DNA of 31,325 nucleotides from Pseudopedobacter sp036379295 (GTDB taxonomy: Bacteria; Bacteroidota; Bacteroidia; Sphingobacteriales; Sphingobacteriaceae), in NCBI GenBank assembly GCA_036379295.1, contig DASVGY010000188.1, forward strand, positions 1 through 31,325, in the 5' to 3' direction. Position numbers and translations under genes: made by a program. Shown piece after piece: positions 23,734-31,325 of the stretch. Numbering within the stretch: the first letter of the stretch is position 1; each line of letters starts with the position of its first letter. The notes below the pieces were generated by a model, which was given only the letters and a program-made list of their open reading frames with translations, was not told the DNA's origin and searched no databases.

Positions 23734-25206
23734 TTAATAAGCCAATGCAAAAAGCACTCGTTCCTTTGAAGGTTTGCCCGTAACCATACAAACGCCGTCT
23801 TCCTGCTTATTGTTCAACGGGATACAGCGTATAGTCGCTTTGGTTTCTTCTTTGATTTTTGCTTCCGTTTCAGCAGTACCGTCCCAATGAGCAGAAATAA
23901 AGCCTCCTTTTTCTGCGAGTACTTTTTTAAACTCTTCGTAAGAATTTACTTCGGTGGTCATTTCTGTTCTGTAATCAAACGCTTTTTTATAGATATTAGC
24001 CTGTATATCCTCCAAAAGTTTCTCAATTACATCCGCAATTCCGTCTCTCGAAACAGTTTCTTTAGTCCGCGTATCTCTACGAGCCATTTCTACCGTATTG
24101 TTTTCTAAATCCCTTCCGCCAAATGCCAATCTGACAGGAACTCCTTTTAGTTCGTATTCAGCAAATTTAAATCCGGGCCTTTGTGTATCTCTATTGTCAT
24201 ATTTAAAAGAAATTCCCTTACGTTTGAGTTCGATTGTGATTTTTTCAACTTCTGTCGAAATTTTAGCCAGCTCTTCTTCACTTTTGTAAATTGGAACAAT
24301 TACCACTTGTATTGGTGCCAATTTGGGCGGCAATACCAAACCTTGGTCATCTGAATGTGCCATAATTAAAGCGCCCATTAATCTGGTGGAAACACCCCAA
24401 GAGGTTGCCCAAACATGTTCTAATTTACCCTCTTTGCTGGTAAACTTTACATCGAAAGCTTTTGCGAAATTTTGGCCCAGAAAATGAGATGTGCCTGCCT
24501 GCAAGGCTTTACCATCTTGCATTAAAGCCTCAATGCATAGTGTATCTAAAGCACCTGCAAAGCGTTCATTGGCCGTTTTTGTACCTTTTACTACCGGCAT
24601 TGCCATAAATTCTTCAGCAAAATCTGCATATACATGCAACATTTGGTTTGCTTCCGCAAGCGCTTCTTCTGAAGTTGCATGTGCCGTATGACCTTCCTGC
24701 CATAAAAATTCTGTAGTTCTTAAAAATAACCTCGTCCGCATTTCCCAACGCACCACATTTGCCCACTGGTTTACTAAAATTGGCAGATCACGGTAAGATT
24801 GTATCCAACCTTTGTAAGTATTCCAGATAATGGTTTCTGAGGTAGGCCTCACAATCAATTCTTCCTCTAGCTTTGCTGTTTCATCTACAATAATATTACC
24901 GTTTCCATCGTTTTTTAAGCGATAGTGAGTTACCACTGCACACTCGGTAGCAAAGCCATCCACATGAGACGCTTCTTTAGAAAAAAATGATTTTGGAATA
25001 AAAAGTGGAAAATATGCGTTACTATGGCCTGTATCCTTAAATTTTTCGTCTAGTACGGCCTGCATTTTTTCCCAAATGGAGTAGCCATAAGGTTTAATTA
25101 CCATGCAACCTCTTACAGAAGAATGTTCTGCAAGATCTGCCTTTGTAACTAATTCGTTATACCATTGAGAGTAATCCTCTGATCTGCTGGTTAAGCCCTT
25201 GCTCAT
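23734..25206 (-). CDS. proS: Prolyl-tRNA synthetase, eukaryote/archaeal-like type
   Basis: Class II synthetase that charges tRNA-Pro. The 490-residue protein lacks the editing insertion of the E. coli-type enzyme (about 570 residues) and matches the shorter archaeal/eukaryotic form (type 3). Motif 2 includes QWANVVRWEMRTRLFLRTTEFLW (142-164), with GHTAHAT next to it (167-173), and motif 3 is the GVSTRLMGALIMAHSDDQGLV region near 270-290. The anticodon-binding domain and the C-terminal zinc-like domain follow; the protein ends FALAY, with the Tyr terminus usual for this type. It has its own predicted promoter. Its 3' end abuts a palindromic repeat. Confidence 0.96.
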   Translation of the reverse strand: MSKGLTSRSEDYSQWYNELVTKADLAEHSSVRGCMVIKPYGYSIWEKMQAVLDEKFKDTGHSNAYFPLFIPKSFFSKEASHVDGFATECAVVTHYRLKNDGNGNIIVDETAKLEEELIVRPTSETIIWNTYKGWIQSYRDLPILVNQWANVVRWEMRTRLFLRTTEFLWQEGHTAHATSEEALAEANQMLHVYADFAEEFMAMPVVKGTKTANERFAGALDTLCIEALMQDGKALQAGTSHFLGQNFAKAFDVKFTSKEGKLEHVWATSWGVSTRLMGALIMAHSDDQGLVLPPKLAPIQVVIVPIYKSEEELAKISTEVEKITIELKRKGISFKYDNRDTQRPGFKFAEYELKGVPVRLAFGGRDLENNTVEMARRDTRTKETVSRDGIADVIEKLLEDIQANIYKKAFDYRTEMTTEVNSYEEFKKVLAEKGGFISAHWDGTAETEAKIKEETKATIRCIPLNNKQEDGVCMVTGKPSKERVLFALAY

Positions 25207-25256
25207 GTTTAAATTGGAATAATTTTTGTATTTTTATATAATATTAATGATGCTTT

Positions 25257-25264
25257 CAAAGTTA
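25257..25264 (-). promoter_or_regulatory. Predicted -7 promoter box of proS
   Basis: The minus strand reads TAACTTTG, an exact TAnnTTTG match, about 50 bp upstream of the proS ATG. The nearest upstream TTG is 24 bp away, somewhat far for the -33 box. Confidence 0.4.
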
Positions 25265-25308
25265 TGAATTTAATTAGGAAAGCCTTTACAACAATAACCT
25301 AATTAGCC

Positions 25309-26340
25309 ATGATGTTCTACCATAAAATTAAATTATTGCTTATAGCCGGCTTGGCCATAACATTGGCTTCCTGCTCTACCGAACGCCTCGCAACGCAAAA
25401 TGCAGACGATGTTTACTTTAAAGACGTAGACGCAATACCCGTAACCTACGCAAAAGCACCCGAGAAATCTTACCGGGATGATGACTACAATAACCGGAAC
25501 GGTTATAACGATGACGATTATTATTATGACCGGTATGATAATGATTACAGATTTGACCGCGATAACTGGAGAAACAACTATAGTTGGAGAGATTACTATT
25601 ATATGGATAGGTTTCCATACGATCCGTTTTTTGGTCCTTCAACCTATTTGGGTTTTAACAATTTTTACGGCAACGGATGGGGCTTGTCTTTAGGTTTTAA
25701 CAGCCCTTTTTACAGTTATAATATGCCGTTTTATAGCGGAATTTATGGCAATTATTACACCCCATTCTACGGTTACTCGCCTTACGGAGGTATTTATTCT
25801 TACTACAACCCGGGCTATTACGGCAATCCATACTACGGCTACGGAGGTTATTATGGTAATCCGTATTATGGTGGTGGCTATTATGGAACAGTTCGCGATT
25901 TAAAACCACGCCCAAGAGGTGCTTATGATAATGTGAGGAACGCAGACGGCAGCAGTAGTAGAATACCGATTCCGGAAAGTAGGGTCACAAGGCCAAGCTC
26001 TAGCGGCAACAATCCACGCACACAAAGCGCAGATAGAGGCGGCGATTACAATCCATACGGAAGACCAAGCAGGCCAACTTCTTCTGGAAACGGTGCTGTA
26101 GATCGCCGAACTCAGGGTCAAAGCCCGGCTAGCCAACCTTCAAGCCGGCCAACAAGGCCATCGAGAGATAGCGGAAGTGATTCAAGAGGAAACACAGAGT
26201 CAGCAAGACCGATGAGCAGGCCAAGCAGAAGTGAAGCACCGCCAAGCTATACCCCGTCTCGCTCTACGGAAAGCAGCGGTTCTTCTTCATCGGGTTCATC
26301 GGGTGGCGGACGCCCATCTTCAGGAAGGCCATCACGTTAA
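25309..26340 (+). CDS. Low-complexity lipoprotein (Asp/Tyr, Gly/Tyr and Ser/Arg/Pro regions), unknown function
   Basis: A 343-residue protein with a lipoprotein signal (LAITLASC, acylated Cys 22). Three biased regions follow: an Asp/Tyr/Asn/Arg-rich part at about 55-100, a Gly/Tyr/Asn/Phe-rich part with repeated GGYYGNPYYG-like units at 110-200, and a Ser/Arg/Pro/Gly-rich disordered tail at 215-343. I do not recognise a domain. The tyrosine/glycine repeats are of the kind seen in adhesive or matrix proteins. It lies 12 bp before the FadL-like gene, so the two are almost certainly co-transcribed, and it may help place or stabilise that barrel at the outer membrane. Frames on other strands in this region are composition artefacts. 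Confidence 0.8.
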   Translation: MMFYHKIKLLLIAGLAITLASCSTERLATQNADDVYFKDVDAIPVTYAKAPEKSYRDDDYNNRNGYNDDDYYYDRYDNDYRFDRDNWRNNYSWRDYYYMDRFPYDPFFGPSTYLGFNNFYGNGWGLSLGFNSPFYSYNMPFYSGIYGNYYTPFYGYSPYGGIYSYYNPGYYGNPYYGYGGYYGNPYYGGGYYGTVRDLKPRPRGAYDNVRNADGSSSRIPIPESRVTRPSSSGNNPRTQSADRGGDYNPYGRPSRPTSSGNGAVDRRTQGQSPASQPSSRPTRPSRDSGSDSRGNTESARPMSRPSRSEAPPSYTPSRSTESSGSSSSGSSGGGRPSSGRPSR

Positions 26341-26352
26341 AAAATATCAGAC

Positions 26353-27822
26353 ATGAAATTAAATAAAATAATAATATTGGCCGTTTCGCTAATGGCTACA
26401 AGTTCGGCTTATGCCCAATATACGGGGGATGCGTTACGGTTTTCGCAATTTGAGAACGGCGTAGATGCAAGAATGGGTGCCATGGGCGGACAAAAATCAT
26501 CTATTGGTGGCGATATCAGTTCCATTTACGGAAACCCTGCTGGTTTAGGAATGTTTACCAGATCTGAGTTTAGTTTGACACCTGATTTTTCCTTTAAAAG
26601 CAATAAAGTAACTACCCTTAACGGGATGCAGAGCCAAAGTAAAAATAATGTTGGTTTTGGAAATATAGGTGCTGTATTCCACAATAGAACGTATAAAACA
26701 GGCGATCCGAAAAAAGGAATGATAAGCTTAAATTTCGGGATTGGTTATCAAAGAAGAGCTTCCTTTAAAAATGAATTTAGTTACGATTACCTTACAGATG
26801 CTAATGGTCTTGGCTATTTCTTTGCAGAAAATGCTACTGCCGAAAGGCAACCGCAGGAAAATTTATCCGCAAAGATTAACGGGGCTGCTTACGATTCTTT
26901 TCTTATAGATACGATTAAACCTAGTTTTATAGATTATCGCCCCAACACTTACAGGGATGCAGACCAACGCCAATTTGTAAAACGAGCGGGCGCTAGTTCC
27001 GATATTGACTTTACGGTAGGTACAAACATTAGTAATAACTTATTTCTGGGGTTGAGTGTAGGATTATCATCATTTAATTACACCTCTTCCGAAATTACCA
27101 ATGAAAAAGGACTTTTCACCAATCCGGCAAACAACCAACCTGTAGACTATAATGTAGATTTTAGTCGCGATTTTGATACGCAGGGTTCTGGCATTAACTT
27201 AAAACTTGGTGCCATTTTAAAACCTACCAGCAGTTTAAGATTAGGCTTGTCTTTTGAATCGCCTACTTGGTTTTCTGTTTCCGATAATTATTCTGAAATG
27301 TTGTACAACAACCTCGACCCTATCGATGGTACAGATAGCTACCCGTTTGAGTACAATTTAAGAACACCTTTGAAAATAAACGGTGGACTATCTTATTTTA
27401 TAGGCAGCCGCGGTTTTATCTCTGCAGATGTAGGGTTTGTGGACTATTCAACAATAAAATTCTCATCTAACAATAATAACATTGACCAAAATATCAATAA
27501 AGAAATTAGTAAAAATTACCAAAACACCATCAACTACAGCATTGGTGGCGAGTTTAAGGTAAATGAAAGCTTTTTATTGAGGGCGGGTTTTAATTCTACC
27601 GGAAACCCTTACCAGAATTTAGATGATAATGATTGTACCATAAATTCAATTTCGGGAGGTTTAGGTTATCGTTTTGGTGATTATTATTTAGATGCGGCTT
27701 TAGTTAACAGCAACAGCAACCTTAACTACAGTAATTATACCCTGAACGCTGGTAACCAACCAAGCGCTGCGGTTGCAACCAGAACAAATAAAATCGCCCT
27801 CACCTTCGGCGTTAGGTTTTAA
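26353..27822 (+). CDS. OmpP1/FadL-family outer-membrane transport protein
   Basis: A 489-residue predicted outer-membrane barrel for uptake of hydrophobic compounds such as long-chain fatty acids. Signal peptide 1-21 (cleavage after AYA). The N-terminal hatch motif is present: ARMGAMGG at 39-46 and the diagnostic NPAGLG at 61-66. The rest is alternating strands and the last residues GVRF give the C-terminal aromatic. The loop at about 150-190 is long and Asn/Asp-rich. It pairs with the low-complexity lipoprotein gene 12 bp upstream. The ligand is not predictable from the sequence. Confidence 0.88.
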   Translation: MKLNKIIILAVSLMATSSAYAQYTGDALRFSQFENGVDARMGAMGGQKSSIGGDISSIYGNPAGLGMFTRSEFSLTPDFSFKSNKVTTLNGMQSQSKNNVGFGNIGAVFHNRTYKTGDPKKGMISLNFGIGYQRRASFKNEFSYDYLTDANGLGYFFAENATAERQPQENLSAKINGAAYDSFLIDTIKPSFIDYRPNTYRDADQRQFVKRAGASSDIDFTVGTNISNNLFLGLSVGLSSFNYTSSEITNEKGLFTNPANNQPVDYNVDFSRDFDTQGSGINLKLGAILKPTSSLRLGLSFESPTWFSVSDNYSEMLYNNLDPIDGTDSYPFEYNLRTPLKINGGLSYFIGSRGFISADVGFVDYSTIKFSSNNNNIDQNINKEISKNYQNTINYSIGGEFKVNESFLLRAGFNSTGNPYQNLDDNDCTINSISGGLGYRFGDYYLDAALVNSNSNLNYSNYTLNAGNQPSAAVATRTNKIALTFGVRF

Positions 27823-27943
27823 ACTCTTTAAATCATCATTTTTGCCTCAATTAGTAAACACTGCTAGTTGGGGTTTTTTATTGATAATTTTTTTTCACTA
27901 TTTGCAGGCTAATAAAATTGATCGTATAGTACTACTTATAATA

Positions 27944-29122
27944 CTACTCCTTGCCAAAAGGATTATGAGATTTTATTTTTACCGCAGCTGTTGCTGCCCG
28001 ATGTACGGTTTTGCTGCCATATTTATTGTTGATAACATCCAAGGCGTTATACAACTGGATTTGGCTATCAGTATCATCAAATAAATGGATTTGGTGGTGG
28101 CCGCGAGTTAATTCAGAAAGCCTTACTCCTATTAAGCGTACCGGCCTGCCTTTTTGGTAAAGTTGGTGAAAAAGCTGTTTTACCTGTTTAATCAGCAGAT
28201 GATCTGCCGCGGTATAACTAACCTTAATTTGTTGATTAAAAGTGCTAAAATCATTGTACCGTAGTTTAACGCTAATGCAACTGGTAACAAAGTTCTCGTT
28301 TCGCATTTTGTAACAAAGTTCCTCCGTCATAGAAATAATAATGGTTTCTAAAACAGATATGTCGGTGGTATCGGTTCCAAAGGTGTGTTCTGTACTAATC
28401 GATTTCCTTTCAATATATGGTGTAATGGTACTTTCGTCTAAAGCATTCGCTTTTTGATAAATCACCGCCCCTTGTTTCCCAAACATAGCTACTAACGAGC
28501 TTTTTGCAACTTTCTGCAAATCGGCAATGGTAAAGTAGCCCAATTGATTTAGCTTTTCTGTGGTTTTTTTACCAATCATCGGGATTTTAGCAATACTTAG
28601 CGGAGCTAGAAAAGCTTTCTCGGTCCCCAATTCTACATGTTTAAATCCGTTTGGTTTGGCAAAGCCTGTCGCAATTTTAGCAACTGTTTTATTTTTTGCC
28701 AAACCGAAAGATATGGGGAGCCCCGTATCCTTAATAATTTTCTCTCGCAGTTCAACAGCGTATTTCAAAGTCCCAAAAAACTTGTCCATCCCGGTTAGGT
28801 CAATATAAAACTCATCTATTGAACTCTTTTCAAACAGCGGAACCGCGTTTTCAATTATTTGCGTTACTTCCTTTGATGCAGCCGAATAAGCGCTGTAATC
28901 ACTCGAAACAAAAATCAGTTGCGGGCATAGCTTTTGCGCTTGTTTGCATGGCATTGCAGAATGCACCCCAAATTTACGGGCTTCATAACTGCAAGACGAA
29001 ACTACCCCCCTCCCATTTGCATTACCGATAGCCACAGGTTTACCCAACAAAGCAGGATTCTTGCGGCATTCTACCGAAACAAAAAAAGAATCTAAATCAA
29101 TATGGACAATTTGTTTATGCAT
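27944..29122 (-). CDS. dinB: DNA polymerase IV (Y-family, DinB)
   Basis: Error-prone translesion polymerase, cytoplasmic, used when replication meets damaged DNA. Palm and finger motifs: IVHIDLDSFFVSVE (metal-binding Asp), CSYEARKFGVHSAMP, and SSIDEFYIDLTG with the catalytic Asp-Glu pair. The thumb HhH (IPMIGKKTTEKL) and little-finger domains follow; the C-terminal clamp-binding tail is not obvious. Length is 392 residues from the chosen start. An upstream ATG at 29146 was rejected because it lies within the predicted promoter and adds eight atypical residues (MLSLVINS). It is convergent with the FadL-like gene, 121 bp apart. Confidence 0.93.
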   Translation of the reverse strand: MHKQIVHIDLDSFFVSVECRKNPALLGKPVAIGNANGRGVVSSCSYEARKFGVHSAMPCKQAQKLCPQLIFVSSDYSAYSAASKEVTQIIENAVPLFEKSSIDEFYIDLTGMDKFFGTLKYAVELREKIIKDTGLPISFGLAKNKTVAKIATGFAKPNGFKHVELGTEKAFLAPLSIAKIPMIGKKTTEKLNQLGYFTIADLQKVAKSSLVAMFGKQGAVIYQKANALDESTITPYIERKSISTEHTFGTDTTDISVLETIIISMTEELCYKMRNENFVTSCISVKLRYNDFSTFNQQIKVSYTAADHLLIKQVKQLFHQLYQKGRPVRLIGVRLSELTRGHHQIHLFDDTDSQIQLYNALDVINNKYGSKTVHRAATAAVKIKSHNPFGKE

Positions 29123-29134
29123 GGAGTTTATCAC

Positions 29135-29168
29135 CAAAGATAACACAGCAGTTTAAACGGTGCACAAA
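29135..29168 (-). promoter_or_regulatory. Predicted promoter of dinB
   Basis: On the minus strand, TTTG (29165-29168), a 22-bp spacer, then TATCTTTG (29135-29142), an exact TAnnTTTG match. Transcription would start near 29130, leaving a leader of only about 8 nt before the ATG at 29122. No LexA-like palindrome was found. Confidence 0.55.
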
Positions 29169-29225
29169 TCGGTTTAATTGGCGTATAAATAAACCTAAAA
29201 ATGACTTTTACCCCGAAAGTTTATA

Positions 29226-29879
29226 TTAAAGCACAAAAATGTTTTCTGCAAATTTTTCGCTAACGTGGTGGGTTTTTCCATCTACTTCAATTTGCATCAT
29301 CGCGTCGTAATCTTGGCGGGCCACTACTTTAACGGCGCTACTGATACCTAGCCCAACTTTAACCACATATTTTAAAAACGCGGCAGAATTATCTTTAACC
29401 GCCACCAGTTTGCAGGTATCGCCCACGGCGACCTCGGCCAAGGTTTTCTTGTAGGTAACTTTTATTTCACCACTTTCTGTCGGGATAGGGTCGCCATGCG
29501 GGTCAAACTGCGGAAAATCTAAAAATGCATCTAACTTATTAATCAATTTCGCACTTTTAATATGCTCTAGCTGTTCTGCAATTTCGTGTACTTCGTCCCA
29601 ATTAAAATCAAGCTTTTGGTACAAAAAGGTTTCCCACAAACGGTGCTTGCGTAAAATCTCGAGTGCTATTTTTCTACCATCATCATTGAGCCCAATTTTA
29701 CCATATTTTTGATAGTTAATCAGTTTTTTCTCTTTCAGCTTTTTTAGCATATCGGTAACGGTGGCTGGTTTTACATCTAAATGCGCAGCAAGCTCGTTGG
29801 TGCCTACCTCAACCACATGGTTATCAATATTGATTTTTAGTAAAGCTTTTAAATAATTTTCTTCTGTAAATGATAGCAT
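29226..29879 (-). CDS. DtxR/MntR-family metal-dependent transcriptional regulator
   Basis: A 217-residue regulator with an N-terminal winged helix (about 1-65; ELAAHLDVKPATVTDMLKKL is the recognition unit), a helical metal-binding and dimerisation domain (66-135) with H79, E83, H98 and H106 at positions like the known ligands, and a C-terminal FeoA/SH3-like domain (about 145-217). At the position of DtxR Met10 or MntR Asp8, which tunes iron or manganese choice, this protein has N8. It probably represses metal-uptake genes, but no transporter is nearby. A promoter abuts its ATG. Confidence 0.92.
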   Translation of the reverse strand: MLSFTEENYLKALLKINIDNHVVEVGTNELAAHLDVKPATVTDMLKKLKEKKLINYQKYGKIGLNDDGRKIALEILRKHRLWETFLYQKLDFNWDEVHEIAEQLEHIKSAKLINKLDAFLDFPQFDPHGDPIPTESGEIKVTYKKTLAEVAVGDTCKLVAVKDNSAAFLKYVVKVGLGISSAVKVVARQDYDAMMQIEVDGKTHHVSEKFAENIFVL

Positions 29880-29884
29880 TAAGT

Positions 29885-29918
29885 CAAATATAAATTTTAA
29901 AAGGCAAAAATTGGCAAA
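29885..29918 (-). promoter_or_regulatory. Predicted promoter of the DtxR-family gene, nearly leaderless
   Basis: Minus strand TTTG (29915-29918), a 22-bp spacer and TATATTTG (29885-29892), followed by only 5 bases before the ATG. Transcription would begin at or within a few bases of the start codon. The TTTG box is part of the T-run of the ferredoxin terminator. Confidence 0.5.
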
Positions 29919-29948
29919 AAAAAAGCACCTGCTATAAAACAGATGCTT
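29915..29948 (-). terminator. Intrinsic terminator of the ferredoxin gene
   Basis: Minus strand stem AGCATCTG/CAGGTGCT (one mismatch), loop of about 8, then nine T. It lies 22 bp past the ferredoxin stop and separates it from the DtxR-family gene. Confidence 0.85.
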
Positions 29949-29969
29949 GTAAAATAAATAGCTGTAAAA

Positions 29970-30323
29970 TTAGTCTTCTTGGTGTAACCAAGCTTTCTTT
30001 GCCAATAATTCTTCTTCGGTTTCTCTTACGTCTTCATCATCAACACAACAATCTACCGGGCAAACTGCTGCACATTGTGGCTCGTCATGAAAACCCTTAC
30101 ACTCTGTACATTTATCTGGTACTATATAGTAAACTTCGTCCGATATTGCTGCCTGTACTTCATCAGCATCTAACGTTTCGCCATCACCAAAATCAATAAT
30201 TCCTTTCAAATTTGTTCCTTCAGAAAACTTCCAGGCTTGTCCGGCATCGTAAATTGCATTGTTTGGGCACTCTGGCTCACAAGCTCCGCAGTTAATGCAC
30301 TCGTCTGTAATTATAATTGCCAT
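29970..30323 (-). CDS. Dicluster 2x[4Fe-4S] ferredoxin
   Basis: A 117-residue electron carrier, cytoplasmic. Cluster one is bound by C9, C12, C15 and C19 in the motif CxxCxxCxxxCP; cluster two by C72, C75, C84 and C88 (CxxC-x8-CxxxCP), with the long loop seen in Allochromatium-type ferredoxins. Two more Cys (C92, C93) follow. About 50 residues lie between the two motifs, far more than in classical ferredoxins, and form an acidic inserted segment (GDGETLDADEVQAAISDEV). It is divergent from the acyl-CoA reductase gene, and I recall this pair as neighbours in other Bacteroidota, so it may donate electrons to a related pathway. Confidence 0.92.
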   Translation of the reverse strand: MAIIITDECINCGACEPECPNNAIYDAGQAWKFSEGTNLKGIIDFGDGETLDADEVQAAISDEVYYIVPDKCTECKGFHDEPQCAAVCPVDCCVDDEDVRETEEELLAKKAWLHQED

Positions 30324-30349
30324 ATCTTTTTATGTTACGTCTATAAACG

Positions 30350-30357
30350 TATTTTTG
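30350..30357 (+). promoter_or_regulatory. Predicted -7 promoter box of the acyl-CoA reductase gene
   Basis: TATTTTTG matches TAnnTTTG and would start transcription near 30362, giving a leader of about 48 nt. No clear -33 box is seen. Just upstream, TACGT and ACGTA (30336-30351) form an inverted pair with a 6-bp gap that could bind a regulator. Confidence 0.35.
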
Positions 30358-30373
30358 TAGTTCTTATTTATCG

Positions 30374-30381
30374 CAAATATA
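30374..30381 (-). promoter_or_regulatory. Predicted -7 promoter box of the ferredoxin gene
   Basis: The minus strand reads TATATTTG, an exact TAnnTTTG match, about 50 bp upstream of the ferredoxin ATG. The -33 region lacks TTTG. It lies inside the leader of the divergent gene, so the two promoters overlap. Confidence 0.4.
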
Positions 30382-30409
30382 ACACATTTTAAGGATTTGA
30401 ATTTTAATA

Positions 30410-31325
30410 ATGTCGATTTTTAGTAAAGAAAAAAGGATAGCAGCGGTAAGCCAGTTGGGTAATTATTTGCTAAACAGCGATGATGAATTGCAACATATTA
30501 CAGAAAGTGCAAAACATAAAAACGCTTGGTTTACGCCAGGCGAGGTTAAAAAAGCCTTGTTAGCAAACGGTCAAATGTTAAACCAAGCAGATTTAAACAA
30601 TTGGCTATCAGCTTATCAGCTTGATTATTTAAACCCTAAAAAAGTAGGGCTTATATTGGCAGGTAATTTACCATTGGTGGGTTTTCATGATGTATTGGCG
30701 GTGCTTTTAACAGGTAATATTGCTTTAATTAAGCTTTCTTCGCAAGATGATAATTTGATACCTTTTTTACTTAACAAGCTGGTAGAAATAGCGCCCGATT
30801 TTAAAAACCAGATTCAGTTTGTACAAAAACTAGAAGGTTTTGATGCCGTAATTGCCACCGGAAGTAACAATAGCTCAAGGTATTTTGATTACTATTTTTC
30901 TAAAGTTCCAAACATCATCCGCAAAAACCGCAATAGCGTGGCCCTACTTACCGGCAATGAAAGCAAAGAACAGCTAAGCCTGCTAGGTAAAGATATTTTT
31001 GATTTTTATGGATTGGGCTGCAGAAATGTAGCTAAGCTTTTGGTGCCGAAAAGTTATGACTTTGTACCCTTTTTTGAAGCTATAGAATCTTTTAGCGAGG
31101 TTTTAAATCACCATAAATACCAAAACAATTACGATTATAATAAGTCGATTTACCTCATCAACAAAAACAAACACTTTGATAACGGCTTTTTACTGGTAAC
31201 AGAAAGCGATAAGCTTACTTCCCCGCTTGCTACGGTTTTTTATCAGGAATATGAAAGCATAAAACAGGCTGCGGAATATATCGAAACAGAGAAAGAAAAA
31301 ATCCAGGTGGTCATCAGCGATAGCG
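30410..31325 (+). CDS. Acyl-CoA reductase, LuxC-like (3' end beyond window)
   Basis: The first 305 codons of an aldehyde-dehydrogenase-fold acyl-CoA reductase; the frame is open to the window edge. Family signs: GLILAGNLPLVGFHDVLAVLL (85-105) for the nucleotide-binding part, DAVIATGSNNSSRYFDYYF near 144-162, and FYGLGCRNV, where C204 is the likely catalytic nucleophile. LuxC reduces acyl groups to fatty aldehydes; the role in non-luminous Bacteroidota is not settled. The start ATG at 30410 follows an AT-rich leader without Shine-Dalgarno. It is divergent from the ferredoxin gene, 86 bp between start codons. Confidence 0.85.
   Translation, partial: MSIFSKEKRIAAVSQLGNYLLNSDDELQHITESAKHKNAWFTPGEVKKALLANGQMLNQADLNNWLSAYQLDYLNPKKVGLILAGNLPLVGFHDVLAVLLTGNIALIKLSSQDDNLIPFLLNKLVEIAPDFKNQIQFVQKLEGFDAVIATGSNNSSRYFDYYFSKVPNIIRKNRNSVALLTGNESKEQLSLLGKDIFDFYGLGCRNVAKLLVPKSYDFVPFFEAIESFSEVLNHHKYQNNYDYNKSIYLINKNKHFDNGFLLVTESDKLTSPLATVFYQEYESIKQAAEYIETEKEKIQVVISDS

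Noticed and set aside
25418..26136. Several frames on both strands inside the low-complexity lipoprotein gene
   Set aside because: Tyr/Asn/Gly-biased codons keep other frames open; the plus-strand frame has a lipobox and fits the operon.
27823..27943. Terminator between the FadL-like gene and dinB
   Set aside because: A T-run at about 27874 is present, but the preceding bases form no convincing stem.
27944..29146. dinB start at 29146
   Set aside because: The ATG lies in the predicted promoter spacer and adds eight residues not typical of the family.

Overview
This window looks like a chromosomal stretch of a Bacteroidota bacterium, most likely Sphingobacteriaceae (Pedobacter-like). The reasons are the gene content (Rho with a long N-terminal insertion, eukaryote/archaeal-type ProS, PorV-like and FadL-like barrels, DUF4412 and DUF4251 proteins), AT-rich DNA, start codons without clear Shine-Dalgarno sequences, and several good matches to the Bacteroidota promoter (TTG/TTTG, about 22 bp, TAnnTTTG). 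Nearly all genes are housekeeping or envelope genes. I see no prophage, transposase, CRISPR array, tRNA or rRNA.

Layout. 1-1265 is gene-free and holds a mosaic of two interleaved repeats (long block L, palindromic block P) in the order L-P-P-L-P-P-P-L-P'. Then come pyrF (-), rho (+), a 93-bp tandem repeat, pssA (+), an orphan Hpt protein and folK (-), and sppA (+). 7631-9297 (-) is a two-gene unit: an ECF-like sigma factor and a membrane-anchored trypsin-like protease whose N-terminus looks like an anti-sigma domain. It is divergent from a tiny acidic lipoprotein gene with its own terminator. 9876-12117 (+) carries an M23 peptidase, a MerR-type regulator and a YegS-like lipid kinase, convergent with a metallophosphatase (-).

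13209-18148 (+) is a tight, partly overlapping operon: a PorV-like barrel, a helix-hairpin-helix protein fused to a predicted outer-membrane barrel, and ComEC. It suggests a DNA-uptake module. DUF4412 and LTA-synthase-like genes follow (+); a perfect inverted repeat plus T-run overlaps the start codon of the second. 20885-25206 holds a TIGR02757 protein (-), a DUF4251 lipoprotein (+), a trans-sulfuration PLP enzyme (-) whose N-terminus is encoded by an in-frame palindromic repeat, and proS (-). 25309-27822 (+) is a low-complexity lipoprotein plus a FadL-like barrel. The right end has dinB, a DtxR-family regulator and a dicluster ferredoxin (all -), and a divergent acyl-CoA reductase cut by the window edge.

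The best candidates for something undescribed are the sigma/protease-anti-sigma pair with its divergent lipoprotein, the HhH-barrel/ComEC operon, and the palindromic repeat domesticated into coding sequence. All functional statements come from reading motifs by eye; no database search was run.
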